DNA of 55,535 nucleotides, from assembly GCA_018433975.1 (NCBI GenBank), contig JAHDQE010000002.1, positions 1 through 55,535 on the forward strand, written 5' to 3'. The DNA is from Ornatilinea sp. (lineage in GTDB: Bacteria > Chloroflexota > Anaerolineae > Anaerolineales > Anaerolineaceae). The notes below the pieces were generated by a model that searched no databases, was not told where the DNA came from, and saw only the letters and a program-made list of their open reading frames with translations. The stretch's first letter is position 1. Each line of letters begins with the position of its first letter. Positions 1 to 7,821 of this stretch are shown here, piece after piece. Made by a program: the position numbers and the translations under genes.

Positions 1-243
1 AGTAGCGGGGGCTGGCACAACAATGACCGCCAATTCGACCGGGTCCGGAACCTGAAGGATATCCGCGTAACATGGAAAACCAAGTATTTTAGAAGAACCG
101 GGATTAACCGGATAGACCGGGCCGTGGTAACCATACTGCATCAGGTTTCGCAAGATGCCGTGACTCAATTTATTGGGATTGGCAGAAGCCCCAATAACCG
201 CGACCCCCGCAGGCTTAAAAAACGGGTTCAGTGAAATGGACAT
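1..243 (-). CDS. Acyl/acetyl-CoA synthetase (ADP-forming), N-terminal fragment
   Basis: Only the first 81 residues are in the window; the reading frame continues past position 1. It begins at ATG 243 after a strong GGAGGAG ribosome-binding site. The N-terminus has the CoA-binding Rossmann domain of NDP-forming acyl-CoA synthetases: a VAVIGASANPNK glycine turn at about residues 14-25 and a GPVYPVNP segment at about 41-48. In this family the enzyme converts acyl-CoA, ADP and phosphate to free acid, CoA and ATP, giving fermentative ATP. It follows korA/korB on the same strand beyond a terminator, so it may use the acyl-CoA that KorAB makes. Substrate specificity and total length cannot be judged. 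Confidence 0.85.
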   Translation of the reverse strand, partial: MSISLNPFFKPAGVAVIGASANPNKLSHGILRNLMQYGYHGPVYPVNPGSSKILGFPCYADILQVPDPVELAVIVVPAPAT

Positions 244-298
244 CAACTCCTCCGTCAAGAGTGAATAAAAATTTTTAGATAGTCCCAATTATAAAACA

Positions 299-328
299 CA
301 GGGCCTAGAATACCACGTCCAGGCCCTG
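299..328 (-). terminator. Intrinsic terminator after korB
   Basis: Arms 299-306 and 321-328 form a perfect 8-bp GC-rich stem with a 14-nt loop. Read on the minus strand, the stem is followed by TGTTTTATAATT. It ends the gntR-korA-korB transcript. The ATTATA at 288-293 (TATAAT on the minus strand), just downstream of the stem, could be the -10 of a separate promoter for the acyl-CoA synthetase; no good -35 is visible. Confidence 0.7.
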
Positions 329-335
329 CTGACAA

Positions 336-1388
336 CTAGAACATCATTTCGTTGATCTTGTGGATAGATTCGCGTGGGGGACGCAGCCTTTCTTCGGTAA
401 GGCGATTCAAAGGCTCATCGATCAAATTATAGTTCTCAAACATAGAAGGGTAATCCGGGTCAACATAGATCAACCCCGTCACAAGAAGCTGCTTTTCCTC
501 TGCTTCTTCCAGCATCCGGAGAGCATGCCAGCGGTTCGTTGGGTCATAATCATCCGACAGTTTCTTCAACAGAATATGAGAACCGTCATGCAGTGTTATT
601 CCGCGAATGGTCCCTTCTCTGAAATCGTCAATGACAATTTCTTTCCTGGCCGGAATATAAGAGACATCATGCAGCGCTTTTTCATGAGTCCTGCCATAAT
701 CATAAGAGTGTAAGTGTGTCTCTTTATTGTGGAAAGTCACACAGGGGCTGATAATATCCAAAACCGCGATGCCGTTGTGCATAAAGGCGGCCTTAATTAA
801 TTCCAAAACTTGCTTCGCATCGCCTGCAAAAGAACGGGCCACAAAAGAAGCGTTTGCAATCAGTGCTTCCATACAGATGTCAACAGGCAGATAAGGATTC
901 CGGCCCTGTTTCTTCAGTTCAAGCCCTCTTTCGGCTGTAGCCGAAAATTGTCCTTTCGTCAGCCCATAAACGCCGTTGTTTTCCACGATGTAGACCATTG
1001 GCAGATTCCGGCGCATAAGGTGCTTAAATTGTCCCAGACCAATACTGGCTGTATCTCCATCGCCGCTGACTCCAATTCCATACAGCGTTTTATCGGCAAA
1101 TAAAGTCCCCAACGCTAGCGAAGGCATCCTGCCGTGCAAACCATTAAATCCATAAGAGCGCTTCAGGAAATAGGTCGGGCTTTTGCTGGAACAACCAATT
1201 CCACTGAATTTCACCAGTTCTTCGGGAAGAATGTTGAGTTCATAACACGCCGTAATGATCTGATTCGAAATTGAATTATGCCCGCATCCAGGGCACAGCG
1301 TTGTAGGAGCACCTCTGTAATCCTGTCTGGATAATCCAATAGCATTTTTTTCAAGCTTGGGTTCCATATCGGCTTGCTCTGTCATCAT
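336..1388 (-). CDS. korB: 2-oxoacid:ferredoxin oxidoreductase, beta subunit
   Basis: Thiamine-diphosphate-binding catalytic subunit (350 aa) that decarboxylates a 2-oxoacid, probably 2-oxoglutarate or a related acid, and passes electrons through a [4Fe-4S] cluster to ferredoxin while forming acyl-CoA. Cluster ligands are visible as CPGC at residues 32-35, C66 and C216. The ThDP/Mg motif is GDGD at 109-112 followed by NN at 137-138. Length fits KorB-type beta subunits. The start ATG at 1388 follows GGAGGG by six bases and overlaps the korA stop by four bases (ATGA), so the two chains are translationally coupled. No delta subunit with 2x[4Fe-4S] is nearby, as expected for the two-subunit KorAB type. 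Specificity for oxoglutarate rather than pyruvate or branched-chain oxoacids is uncertain. Confidence 0.9.
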   Translation of the reverse strand: MMTEQADMEPKLEKNAIGLSRQDYRGAPTTLCPGCGHNSISNQIITACYELNILPEELVKFSGIGCSSKSPTYFLKRSYGFNGLHGRMPSLALGTLFADKTLYGIGVSGDGDTASIGLGQFKHLMRRNLPMVYIVENNGVYGLTKGQFSATAERGLELKKQGRNPYLPVDICMEALIANASFVARSFAGDAKQVLELIKAAFMHNGIAVLDIISPCVTFHNKETHLHSYDYGRTHEKALHDVSYIPARKEIVIDDFREGTIRGITLHDGSHILLKKLSDDYDPTNRWHALRMLEEAEEKQLLVTGLIYVDPDYPSMFENYNLIDEPLNRLTEERLRPPRESIHKINEMMF

Positions 1389-3235
1389 TTTCTGCCCTCC
1401 TGGGATAGGATCTCATCCTTTATCCACTTAGCAGTCAGGGGAAGCCCGTCAATATGAGCCAATCCCCTCAGATCAGTTGCCCTTTCAGGGTAATCCAGGG
1501 TCAGGAGCTGTTTCAACTGTCCCGTTTGGTTTAGTTCAACCACATAACAGTGCTTATGCTCGGAAATGAATTGTTCCACCGCATGCGCAAATGGAATAGC
1601 TCTGATGCGCAGATAATCCGTTGGGATGGATTCTTCTTTCATCAGCAGATGTCTTGCTTCGTTTACGGCGAAATCAGCCGATCCGCTTGCAATAATCCCA
1701 ATATCCGCGTTTTCCATCCTCTCAATTACCGGAGCAGGAGTAAAGCTTCGCGAAGTCTCGAATTTTGTTTGCAACCTCATCAGCCCCTTCTCCCAAATTT
1801 CTCCCTCTTCGCTGTAATTGGCAAATTCATCATGCCCCGTTCCCCGCGTAAAATAAGGGCTTTTGGGATGTCTGTTGCCGGGGACTGTCCGATAGGGAAT
1901 TCCGTCCCCGTCCAGATCCATATAACGTCCCCACTTTCCACCCTGTTTAACCAACATTTTCTCTAAGTCATCTTCCCAAAGAATTTTCCCGCGGTCCATA
2001 GGTCGGTTCGGATATTCAAAAGGCTCTGACATCCATTGATTCATCCCCAGATCCAGGTCGCTCAGGACGATCACCGGGGTTTGAAACCTTTCAGCAAGAT
2101 CAAATGCCTGCCAGCCAAATTCGAAACATTCTTTTACGGATCCAGGAATAAGAAGAATGTGCTGAGTATCCCCATGCCCGATGAATCTGGCAAAAACAAG
2201 GTCGCCTTGTGCGGTACGCGTTGGCAGCCCAGTGCTGGGGCCAACCCTCTGGACATTCCAAACCACAACCGGTATTTCCGCATAATAAGCTAAACCCAAA
2301 TATTCTGCCATCAGGCTTAATCCCGGCCCTGAAGTTGAAGTCATCGCTCTCAAACCGGCCCAGCCGGCGCCTATCGCCATACCAATGGAAGCCAGCTCAT
2401 CTTCGGATTGAACCACGGCATAGGTATTTTTACCCGTCTCCGGGTCCTCGCGCAGCAATGGCAAATATTCCTTCATGGTTTCAACCAGACTGGTAGCCGG
2501 CGTGATCGGATACCAGCCCACAAACTGAACACCGCCATAAATCGCGCCTAACGCCGCTGCGGTATTCCCGTCGGACATGATGCAGCCCTCCGTGGCATTC
2601 ATCGGTTCCACTTTATACAGATCCGTTGTTCCAATATTTTCCATTGCCCAGTGGAAAGCCGATTCGATCACACTGAAATTCATATCCACGGCGGAAGTTT
2701 TCTCTTTAAAGTGGAACGCCAAAGCCATTTTAATTTTTTCCAGCTCAATCCCCAGGATTTGAGCCAAAATCCCAACATACACCATATTCCCCATATATTC
2801 CCGCATCTTCGCAGAAGTACCCGCATCTTTTACCAGTTGTTTAACCGGCATCGGATACGCATGGATATCCTGTCGGGATAAAGAGGGGCGAATATGGTCT
2901 GCATACAACAGGATTCCACCCGGCACGATCAATTCCATTTCTTTTGAGAATGTAGCCGGATTCATTGCCACAACAATATCATCCTGCTCCACCCTCGCCA
3001 GGAATCCGTCTTTGCTCAATCTCAACGTATACCAGGTTGGCATTCCTTTGATATTCGAAGGGAAAATATTCTTACCCGAAACCGGGATCCCCATCTTGAA
3101 AAGCGCCCGCAGCAAAGTCGTATTTGCCGTTGCACTTCCGGACCCATTTACTGTGCTGAAAGTGATCGTAAAATCATTTACCTTTTTTCTTTCCAACAAA
3201 GGAAGCTCCATTTCCACAGCAGATTCTTGAGACAT
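1385..3235 (-). CDS. korA: 2-oxoacid:ferredoxin oxidoreductase, fused gamma-alpha subunit
   Basis: The 616-aa chain joins a gamma (acyl-CoA-handling) domain at about residues 20-200 to an alpha domain from about 215 with the YPITPATS signature at 242-249, the usual order in KorA proteins of about 600-650 aa. With KorB it makes the heterodimeric unit of a CoA-acylating, ferredoxin-reducing 2-oxoacid oxidoreductase. The start at 3235 is preceded by GAGGAGCGGAA. The gene lies 49 bases after a GntR-type regulator on the same strand and overlaps korB by four bases, indicating one operon. In an anaerobe this can run oxidatively in amino-acid or sugar catabolism or reductively in CO2 assimilation; the adjacent ADP-forming synthetase favours the oxidative use. 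Confidence 0.9.
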   Translation of the reverse strand: MSQESAVEMELPLLERKKVNDFTITFSTVNGSGSATANTTLLRALFKMGIPVSGKNIFPSNIKGMPTWYTLRLSKDGFLARVEQDDIVVAMNPATFSKEMELIVPGGILLYADHIRPSLSRQDIHAYPMPVKQLVKDAGTSAKMREYMGNMVYVGILAQILGIELEKIKMALAFHFKEKTSAVDMNFSVIESAFHWAMENIGTTDLYKVEPMNATEGCIMSDGNTAAALGAIYGGVQFVGWYPITPATSLVETMKEYLPLLREDPETGKNTYAVVQSEDELASIGMAIGAGWAGLRAMTSTSGPGLSLMAEYLGLAYYAEIPVVVWNVQRVGPSTGLPTRTAQGDLVFARFIGHGDTQHILLIPGSVKECFEFGWQAFDLAERFQTPVIVLSDLDLGMNQWMSEPFEYPNRPMDRGKILWEDDLEKMLVKQGGKWGRYMDLDGDGIPYRTVPGNRHPKSPYFTRGTGHDEFANYSEEGEIWEKGLMRLQTKFETSRSFTPAPVIERMENADIGIIASGSADFAVNEARHLLMKEESIPTDYLRIRAIPFAHAVEQFISEHKHCYVVELNQTGQLKQLLTLDYPERATDLRGLAHIDGLPLTAKWIKDEILSQEGRK

Positions 3236-3284
3236 TTCCGCTCCTCTTGTTCAAAACATTTTGGCTGCTTTATCTTTCAAAGAA

Positions 3285-3986
3285 TCATTCAAATCGAGAC
3301 CTTGATGGCGATTTGGGTCGTTGATTTAACAAATCCATATGTGTGTTCAAAGCATTAAAACCGGCCGTGAAATCTCCGGTTCGAATCGAATCCACAATTT
3401 TTTCATGGTAACGCCACACCTGATTCAAATAGTTGAAATCCGTATAGACATTCAATCCGGCTTTTTCATACAATTCCCAATATGCCTCCAATAAGCCTGA
3501 GACAAATGGATTATTGATCCGGCCAAAGATGGTCATATGAAATTCACGGTGTTCCTGATGGGGAATCTGAACGGGCTGGAGACTTAGAAGCTTTTTTGCG
3601 CGTAGAACCAATTCTTCGAGTTTTTCATGATCCTGCGGTGAAAGCAGGCTGACGGCCTCATACCAATAGGAAGATTCAATGTGGCGCCTTAAATCAGAAA
3701 AATCCAGAAATAATTCTGGATTAACTTCAATTGCATATAAAAGAATAGGGCTTAAAGTTTTTGAAAAACTGAATGAATTTACTTTGATCCCTGTTCTGGG
3801 TTTAACCTCAACCAGCCCCAAAACACGAGCCACTTCCAATTGCTCACGTACACTGGAAACACTGATCTCAAGCTCTCGGCTAATCTCAACCAGCGAAGGA
3901 AGTTTTTCCCGTCCTGATTGGCTGCTCAAGGCAAGATATTTGAAAAACTCAGAAAACCCATCAGAGTACGAGTTTCGATATCCCAT
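3285..3986 (-). CDS. GntR/FadR-family transcriptional regulator
   Basis: 233 aa with an N-terminal winged helix of GntR type (about residues 8-70; the ISRELEISVSSVREQLEVAR segment is the recognition region) and an all-helical C-terminal FCD-like ligand domain (about 85-220) with several His/Glu that could bind metal and a carboxylate effector. Its size fits the FadR subfamily, whose members sense acyl-CoA or small organic acids. It is the first gene of the korA-korB operon, so it probably controls 2-oxoacid oxidation and its own synthesis. A consensus promoter and a 16-bp palindrome lie just upstream (see those entries). The effector is not predictable. The start at 3986 has only a weak ribosome-binding site. 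Confidence 0.85.
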   Translation of the reverse strand: MGYRNSYSDGFSEFFKYLALSSQSGREKLPSLVEISRELEISVSSVREQLEVARVLGLVEVKPRTGIKVNSFSFSKTLSPILLYAIEVNPELFLDFSDLRRHIESSYWYEAVSLLSPQDHEKLEELVLRAKKLLSLQPVQIPHQEHREFHMTIFGRINNPFVSGLLEAYWELYEKAGLNVYTDFNYLNQVWRYHEKIVDSIRTGDFTAGFNALNTHMDLLNQRPKSPSRSRFE

Positions 3987-4017
3987 AATTGATCACAGCC
4001 GACAAATTAATTAATTC

Positions 4018-4033
4018 ATCTGATTAATCAGAT
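4018..4033. promoter_or_regulatory. Perfect 16-bp palindrome, probable GntR operator
   Basis: ATCTGATTAATCAGAT is a perfect inverted repeat. It lies about 20 bases downstream of the -10 box of the regulator promoter and about 30 bases before the regulator start codon, where bound protein would block initiation or early elongation. GntR proteins bind short palindromes of this size. Assignment to this regulator is by position only. Confidence 0.55.
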
Positions 4034-4051
4034 AATTATTTGTCTGGATTG

Positions 4052-4080
4052 AGTATAGCATACCCACCAGGCCGTGTCAA
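4052..4080 (-). promoter_or_regulatory. Sigma-70-type promoter for gntR-korA-korB
   Basis: On the minus strand there is TTGACA (4080-4075), a 17-bp spacer and TATACT (4057-4052), almost full consensus. The predicted start of transcription is near 4045, giving a leader of about 60 nt that carries the palindrome at 4018-4033. Confidence 0.8.
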
Positions 4081-4134
4081 TGCTGATTCAGCTTGAAGAT
4101 TGGGCTCCGGCACCCCCGAGAAATTTTAAAACCA

Positions 4135-4170
4135 AAAGACATAGGGACAATTCATCTTCCCTATGTCTTT
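4135..4170 (-). terminator. Intrinsic terminator after ricT
   Basis: Perfect 13-bp stem (arms 4135-4147 and 4158-4170, 10-nt loop). On the minus strand it is followed by TTGGTTTTAAAATTT. It ends the small-protein/mrp/ricT operon and insulates the gntR promoter downstream. Confidence 0.8.
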
Positions 4171-4196
4171 GAATCGCGATCCAATCAGATCTAAAT

Positions 4197-5060
4197 TTAC
4201 TTATTCCTTCGATCTTTTGAAGGCTGTGTTGGCTCATCTTTTAGGGTGATGTCCTTAAAAGGAATTTCTTTCCTGCCAACCTCGGGAATGTCAACCAGGA
4301 CCGTATCCATTAAGGGGTTTACATTCAGAACTTTTCCTTCACCCAACGGTGTGATCACCCGCTTATTTCTTTTTGGAAGTCTTTTTCTTGCTTCTGCATA
4401 CAGGTCATTTTCATAAGAAAGGCAGCACCGTAATCTTCCGCACATTCCGGTTATTTCCGAAGGAGTCAAAGAAACACCCTGGTTTTTTGCCATTCGGATC
4501 GAAATGGAGCTGAATTCCATCAAAAACTGAGAACAGCATCGTTTCTCCAGACCGCAGGCCCCGATCCCCTCAATCACTTTCGCTACATCTCGCGGACCGA
4601 TCTGTCGGAAATCAACCTGTGAAGGCGAATAGGTTTTCTGAAAAATTCTTTTCAAGGCTTTAAGGTCAATCTTTTCTTCGGTTTCGTTATTATAAAGCAG
4701 TGTCAACTGCGCACCATCAAAACTATATTCAGCCGACACGATCTTCACGCCCGAAATTCCAAGCTCAATCACTTTCTGTCGTGCTTTTTCTACAACAGCT
4801 GCTTCCTTTTTCTGCCAGCTTTGACGCAAAAGGAGGTCTCGGGGAGTCGCTCTTCGGTCAATCGACTTCCATCCTCCCTCAATTTCTTGGTCAGGGTCGA
4901 CAAGAACTTGGGCCACATCCCCCAGTTGCCAGCCCCTGCTTGTTTCCACCACAACAGCATCGCCAACTTTCAGATCCGGGATTGCAGAAGCATCAAAATG
5001 ATAAACCTTACCGCCTTTGGAAAAACGAATACCGGCTATCAATTTTTTAAAATCAGCCAT
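4197..5060 (-). CDS. ricT: PSP1-domain protein, RicT/YaaT-like
   Basis: 287 aa, similar in length to RicT of Bacillus. The PSP1 domain is recognisable in the C-terminal half, with six cysteines in two clusters: C169, C175, C176 and C207, C212, C213 (CGLEKRCC and CGRLRCC patterns). In Bacillus RicT forms a complex with RicA and RicF that carries [4Fe-4S] clusters and affects RNase Y-dependent mRNA maturation. Many bacteria that lack RicA/RicF, probably including this one, still have RicT, so the role here is open. It is the last gene of an operon with mrp, an Fe-S cluster carrier, 11 bases upstream. That arrangement supports a cluster-bearing protein. The start ATG at 5060 has no strong ribosome-binding site, consistent with coupling to mrp. 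Confidence 0.85.
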   Translation of the reverse strand: MADFKKLIAGIRFSKGGKVYHFDASAIPDLKVGDAVVVETSRGWQLGDVAQVLVDPDQEIEGGWKSIDRRATPRDLLLRQSWQKKEAAVVEKARQKVIELGISGVKIVSAEYSFDGAQLTLLYNNETEEKIDLKALKRIFQKTYSPSQVDFRQIGPRDVAKVIEGIGACGLEKRCCSQFLMEFSSISIRMAKNQGVSLTPSEITGMCGRLRCCLSYENDLYAEARKRLPKRNKRVITPLGEGKVLNVNPLMDTVLVDIPEVGRKEIPFKDITLKDEPTQPSKDRRNK

Positions 5061-5071
5061 AAGATTAACGA

Positions 5072-6154
5072 TTAATCCACAAACTTTATTTGAGGTGTAC
5101 GAGCAGCCGAAAGAGTTTCCACGCTGAGTCTTGCGGCGACACTCTCTGCCACTTTTCTAAGAGCTTTTGCAGATGGAGAATCGGGGTTGGAAACCACAAT
5201 TGGAGTCCCTTGGTCCCCGCCCTCCCGCACAGTCGGATCCATCGGAATGGAACCAATAAAAGGCACCTGAGTGGCTTCTGCCAGAATTTGCCCACCGCCG
5301 GAGCCAAACACATCTACTCGATTACCGTCCGGCAGTTCTAAATAACTCATATTTTCCACCACGCCCAGGATTGGAACGTTCAATTTACGGAACATCTCAA
5401 GTCCACGCCGGGCATCTTCTAAAGAAACCTGCTGCGGCAGTGTCACGATCACCCCGCCGCTCAAGGGGATGGATTGCGTCAGGCTCAACTGGGCATCCCC
5501 CGTTCCTGGGGGCAGGTCGATGATCAGATAATCAAGGTTTCCCCACTCTACATCACGCAAGAACTGTTGTATTGCAGAATGCAGCATTGGGCCTCGCCAG
5601 ATCAAAGGTTCATCCCGTTTGACAAGGAAACCGATCGACATCAGCTTAACCCCATAAGCTTCAGCGGGAATAAGTTTCTTTCCGTTTTGTGGCGGCAGGT
5701 TTTTAATGCCCATCATCGTCGGTACATTGGGCCCATAAATATCCGCGTCCAGCAGCCCCACAGAAGCCCCGCTCTGAGCAAGAGCAACCGCAACATTTAC
5801 GGCCACTGTGCTTTTTCCTACGCCGCCCTTTCCGGATGCAATCGCGACGGCATTTTTCACCTGCACATCAAGCAGCCCACGTTCCCGTCCGTCAGATCTT
5901 ACTTTTGCACCCATGTCCACTTCCACTTCTTCAACGCCGGGGACATTTAGAACCGCTTGTCTGGCATCCTTCTCAATTTTATTTTTCAATGGACAGGCCG
6001 GGGTAGTCAAAATAACCTTAAAATATACTTTGCTGCCGGTGACTTCCAGATCCTGGATCATATTTAATGACACTAAATCTTTCCCTAATTCAGGATCCTG
6101 CACTGTGCGCAGCGCATTCAATACCAAACTTTTATCAATGTTTCCAGATGTCAC
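5072..6154 (-). CDS. mrp: Mrp/ApbC-type P-loop ATPase, iron-sulfur cluster carrier
   Basis: 360 aa. An N-terminal MIP18/DUF59 domain (about 8-85, with the conserved Cys in TTPACPL at residue 54) precedes a deviant Walker A GKGGVGKST at 108-116 and a switch motif DLPPGTGD at 213-220. The family delivers Fe-S clusters to target proteins. The CxxC pair that follows ENMSY in many Mrp proteins is absent: residues 271-277 read YLELPDG. That loss is shared by some other lineages, for example actinobacterial Mrp proteins. The start is GTG 6154, six bases after GAGAGG. It sits between a small two-CxxC protein and ricT in one operon. The physiological target is unknown. Confidence 0.9.
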   Translation of the reverse strand: MTSGNIDKSLVLNALRTVQDPELGKDLVSLNMIQDLEVTGSKVYFKVILTTPACPLKNKIEKDARQAVLNVPGVEEVEVDMGAKVRSDGRERGLLDVQVKNAVAIASGKGGVGKSTVAVNVAVALAQSGASVGLLDADIYGPNVPTMMGIKNLPPQNGKKLIPAEAYGVKLMSIGFLVKRDEPLIWRGPMLHSAIQQFLRDVEWGNLDYLIIDLPPGTGDAQLSLTQSIPLSGGVIVTLPQQVSLEDARRGLEMFRKLNVPILGVVENMSYLELPDGNRVDVFGSGGGQILAEATQVPFIGSIPMDPTVREGGDQGTPIVVSNPDSPSAKALRKVAESVAARLSVETLSAARTPQIKFVD

Positions 6155-6177
6155 AATTTACCTCTCAGAATACTCTG

Positions 6178-6504
6178 TTAGCTATAATTTTGCTCAATAT
6201 ACGCATTAACTTCTTGCCGGCACTGTTGGTGGAGCTCTGTCAATTCATGATCATTTCCCCTGTACCGGCGAATGGTTCTGACCGCACATTGAGTGCAGCC
6301 CCGCATAGCTCTGAACGAATCCGCATTACAGGTCCCGCATCCGCCCAGGCGGACCATCATCAGGACAAATGCAAATTGTTCATTTAGTTCGACATTCTCA
6401 CGGATCGAGTTTTGGACAAGTGTTACCCATTCAGGGCCGCGGAGATTTTGAAGCTCCGGTATAACTCTTAAAGGGAAAATTAATTCTGTGTCAGAATTGT
6501 ACAT
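6178..6504 (-). CDS. Conserved small protein with two CxxC motifs, function unknown
   Basis: 108 aa, soluble, no signal peptide. Cysteines C56/C59 and C70/C73 form two CxxC motifs ten residues apart in a Gly/Arg-rich turn, with one more Cys at 95. The helical N-terminal part (about 20-55) has no Cys. Such spacing could bind zinc or an Fe-S cluster. I do not recognise the family. It starts the operon with mrp and ricT (23-base gap to mrp), both linked to Fe-S chemistry, which makes a cluster-related role attractive but unproven. A TTGACG/TAGAAT promoter lies upstream at 6542-6569. Confidence 0.75.
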   Translation of the reverse strand: MYNSDTELIFPLRVIPELQNLRGPEWVTLVQNSIRENVELNEQFAFVLMMVRLGGCGTCNADSFRAMRGCTQCAVRTIRRYRGNDHELTELHQQCRQEVNAYIEQNYS

Positions 6505-6541
6505 TTATAGGACTCAATCCTTATCTCATTACTCTCAATAT

Positions 6542-6569
6542 ATTCTATCACCCATCCATTAGTCGTCAA
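6542..6569 (-). promoter_or_regulatory. Promoter of the small-protein/mrp/ricT operon
   Basis: Minus-strand TTGACG (6569-6564), 16-bp spacer, TAGAAT (6547-6542). The start of transcription would be near 6535, about 30 bases before the ATG at 6504. Confidence 0.6.
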
Positions 6570-6680
6570 GTAACCCACATCGGGTTTCACGCCTGGAGAT
6601 TAAAGCTCTGTGGAATCGCTTTATTTCCCAACACATCCCCGATTCGGGCCTTAAGGTTTTACCGCGGCGGTTGTAAAGGC

Positions 6681-6689
6681 TGGTATAAT
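6681..6689 (+). promoter_or_regulatory. Extended -10 promoter for prfA
   Basis: TGGTATAAT is a consensus extended -10 element (TG at 6681-6682, TATAAT at 6684-6689). No good -35 is seen at 16-18 bp. The leader to the prfA start would be about 55 nt. The rest of the 6505-6748 gap shows no gene. Confidence 0.65.
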
Positions 6690-6748
6690 TTAAAATTCGG
6701 AAAGAAACTCTCCAAACAATTCTTTTCAAAAAAGGTATTAAATTAGAT

Positions 6749-7816
6749 ATGCTAGAAAAATTACAGGCCATTGAAGATCATTATAACGAAATTACCCGTC
6801 AACTTGGTGAAAACGCGGAAGATTACCAGATGGTTGCAGAACTGGCAAAAGAACGATCGGACCTGGATCCCATTGTTTCCAAAGCCCGCGAGTACAAAAC
6901 AACGCTTCGCTCCATCGAGCAGGCGCAGGCTCTGCAAAACTCCGAGGATGATGAACTACGTCAGCTTGCCGAAATGGAACTTGAGGAGTTGAGTCCCAGG
7001 ATAGTTGAACTGGAAAATGAAATTAAAGCCATGCTCATTCCGAAAGACCCGCGTGATGGAAGAAATGTGATTATGGAAATCCGGGCTGGTACAGGTGGCG
7101 ATGAAGCGGCCCTTTTTGTTGCTGATTTATTCCGCATGTACACTTATTTTGCCGACCGCAAGGGCTGGAAAATTGAAGTGCTTTCCGAAAATGAAACCGG
7201 AATTGGCGGCTTTAAAGAAATCATTTTCATGGTCAAAGGACGTGGGGCCTATTCACAGCTAAAATTTGAGTCCGGGGTTCACCGCGTTCAGAGAATCCCT
7301 ACAACTGAGACACAGGGTCGTATTCATACCTCCACCGTTACGGTGGTCGTCATGGCCGAAGTGCAGGATGTAGATATTGAAATTCCCGAATCGGATCTGC
7401 GGATCGATGTTTATAAATCGGCCGGCGCCGGTGGTCAGAACGTGCAGAAGAACTCCACGGCTGTAAGGATTACCCACATTCCTTCCGGGCTTGTGGTTGC
7501 CTGTCAGGATGAACGGTCCCAGCTTCAGAATCGCCTGCGTGGAATGAGCATTTTGCGGGCCCGCCTGTACGAAATCGAAGAGCAGAAAAGAAGACAGGAG
7601 TTAGAAGCGGACCGCCGTTCTCAAGTTGGAACGGGCGAACGCTCCGAAAAAATTCGGACGTACAACTACCCCCAATCACGTGTAACCGACCACCGCATCA
7701 ATGTCTCTTCTTATAACCTGACAGGCGTGATGTCTGGCAATATTGACGAGTTCATTGATGAGTTAGCCCAAAGGGAAGAAGCCGAACGACTGGCATCGGT
7801 TGGCAGCGAAAGTTAG
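6749..7816 (+). CDS. prfA: Peptide chain release factor 1
   Basis: 355 aa, full length. It reads UAA and UAG stop codons and hydrolyses peptidyl-tRNA in the ribosome. The catalytic GGQ is at residues 228-230 inside GAGGQNVQK. The stop-reading tripeptide region is IPTTETQGR (P184-T185-T186), the RF1-type PxT, not the SPF of RF2. The N-terminal helical domain spans about 1-100. It is followed after five bases by prmC, the enzyme that methylates the Gln of GGQ, a very common pairing. Confidence 0.97.
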   Translation: MLEKLQAIEDHYNEITRQLGENAEDYQMVAELAKERSDLDPIVSKAREYKTTLRSIEQAQALQNSEDDELRQLAEMELEELSPRIVELENEIKAMLIPKDPRDGRNVIMEIRAGTGGDEAALFVADLFRMYTYFADRKGWKIEVLSENETGIGGFKEIIFMVKGRGAYSQLKFESGVHRVQRIPTTETQGRIHTSTVTVVVMAEVQDVDIEIPESDLRIDVYKSAGAGGQNVQKNSTAVRITHIPSGLVVACQDERSQLQNRLRGMSILRARLYEIEEQKRRQELEADRRSQVGTGERSEKIRTYNYPQSRVTDHRINVSSYNLTGVMSGNIDEFIDELAQREEAERLASVGSES

Positions 7817-7821
7817 TTCCC

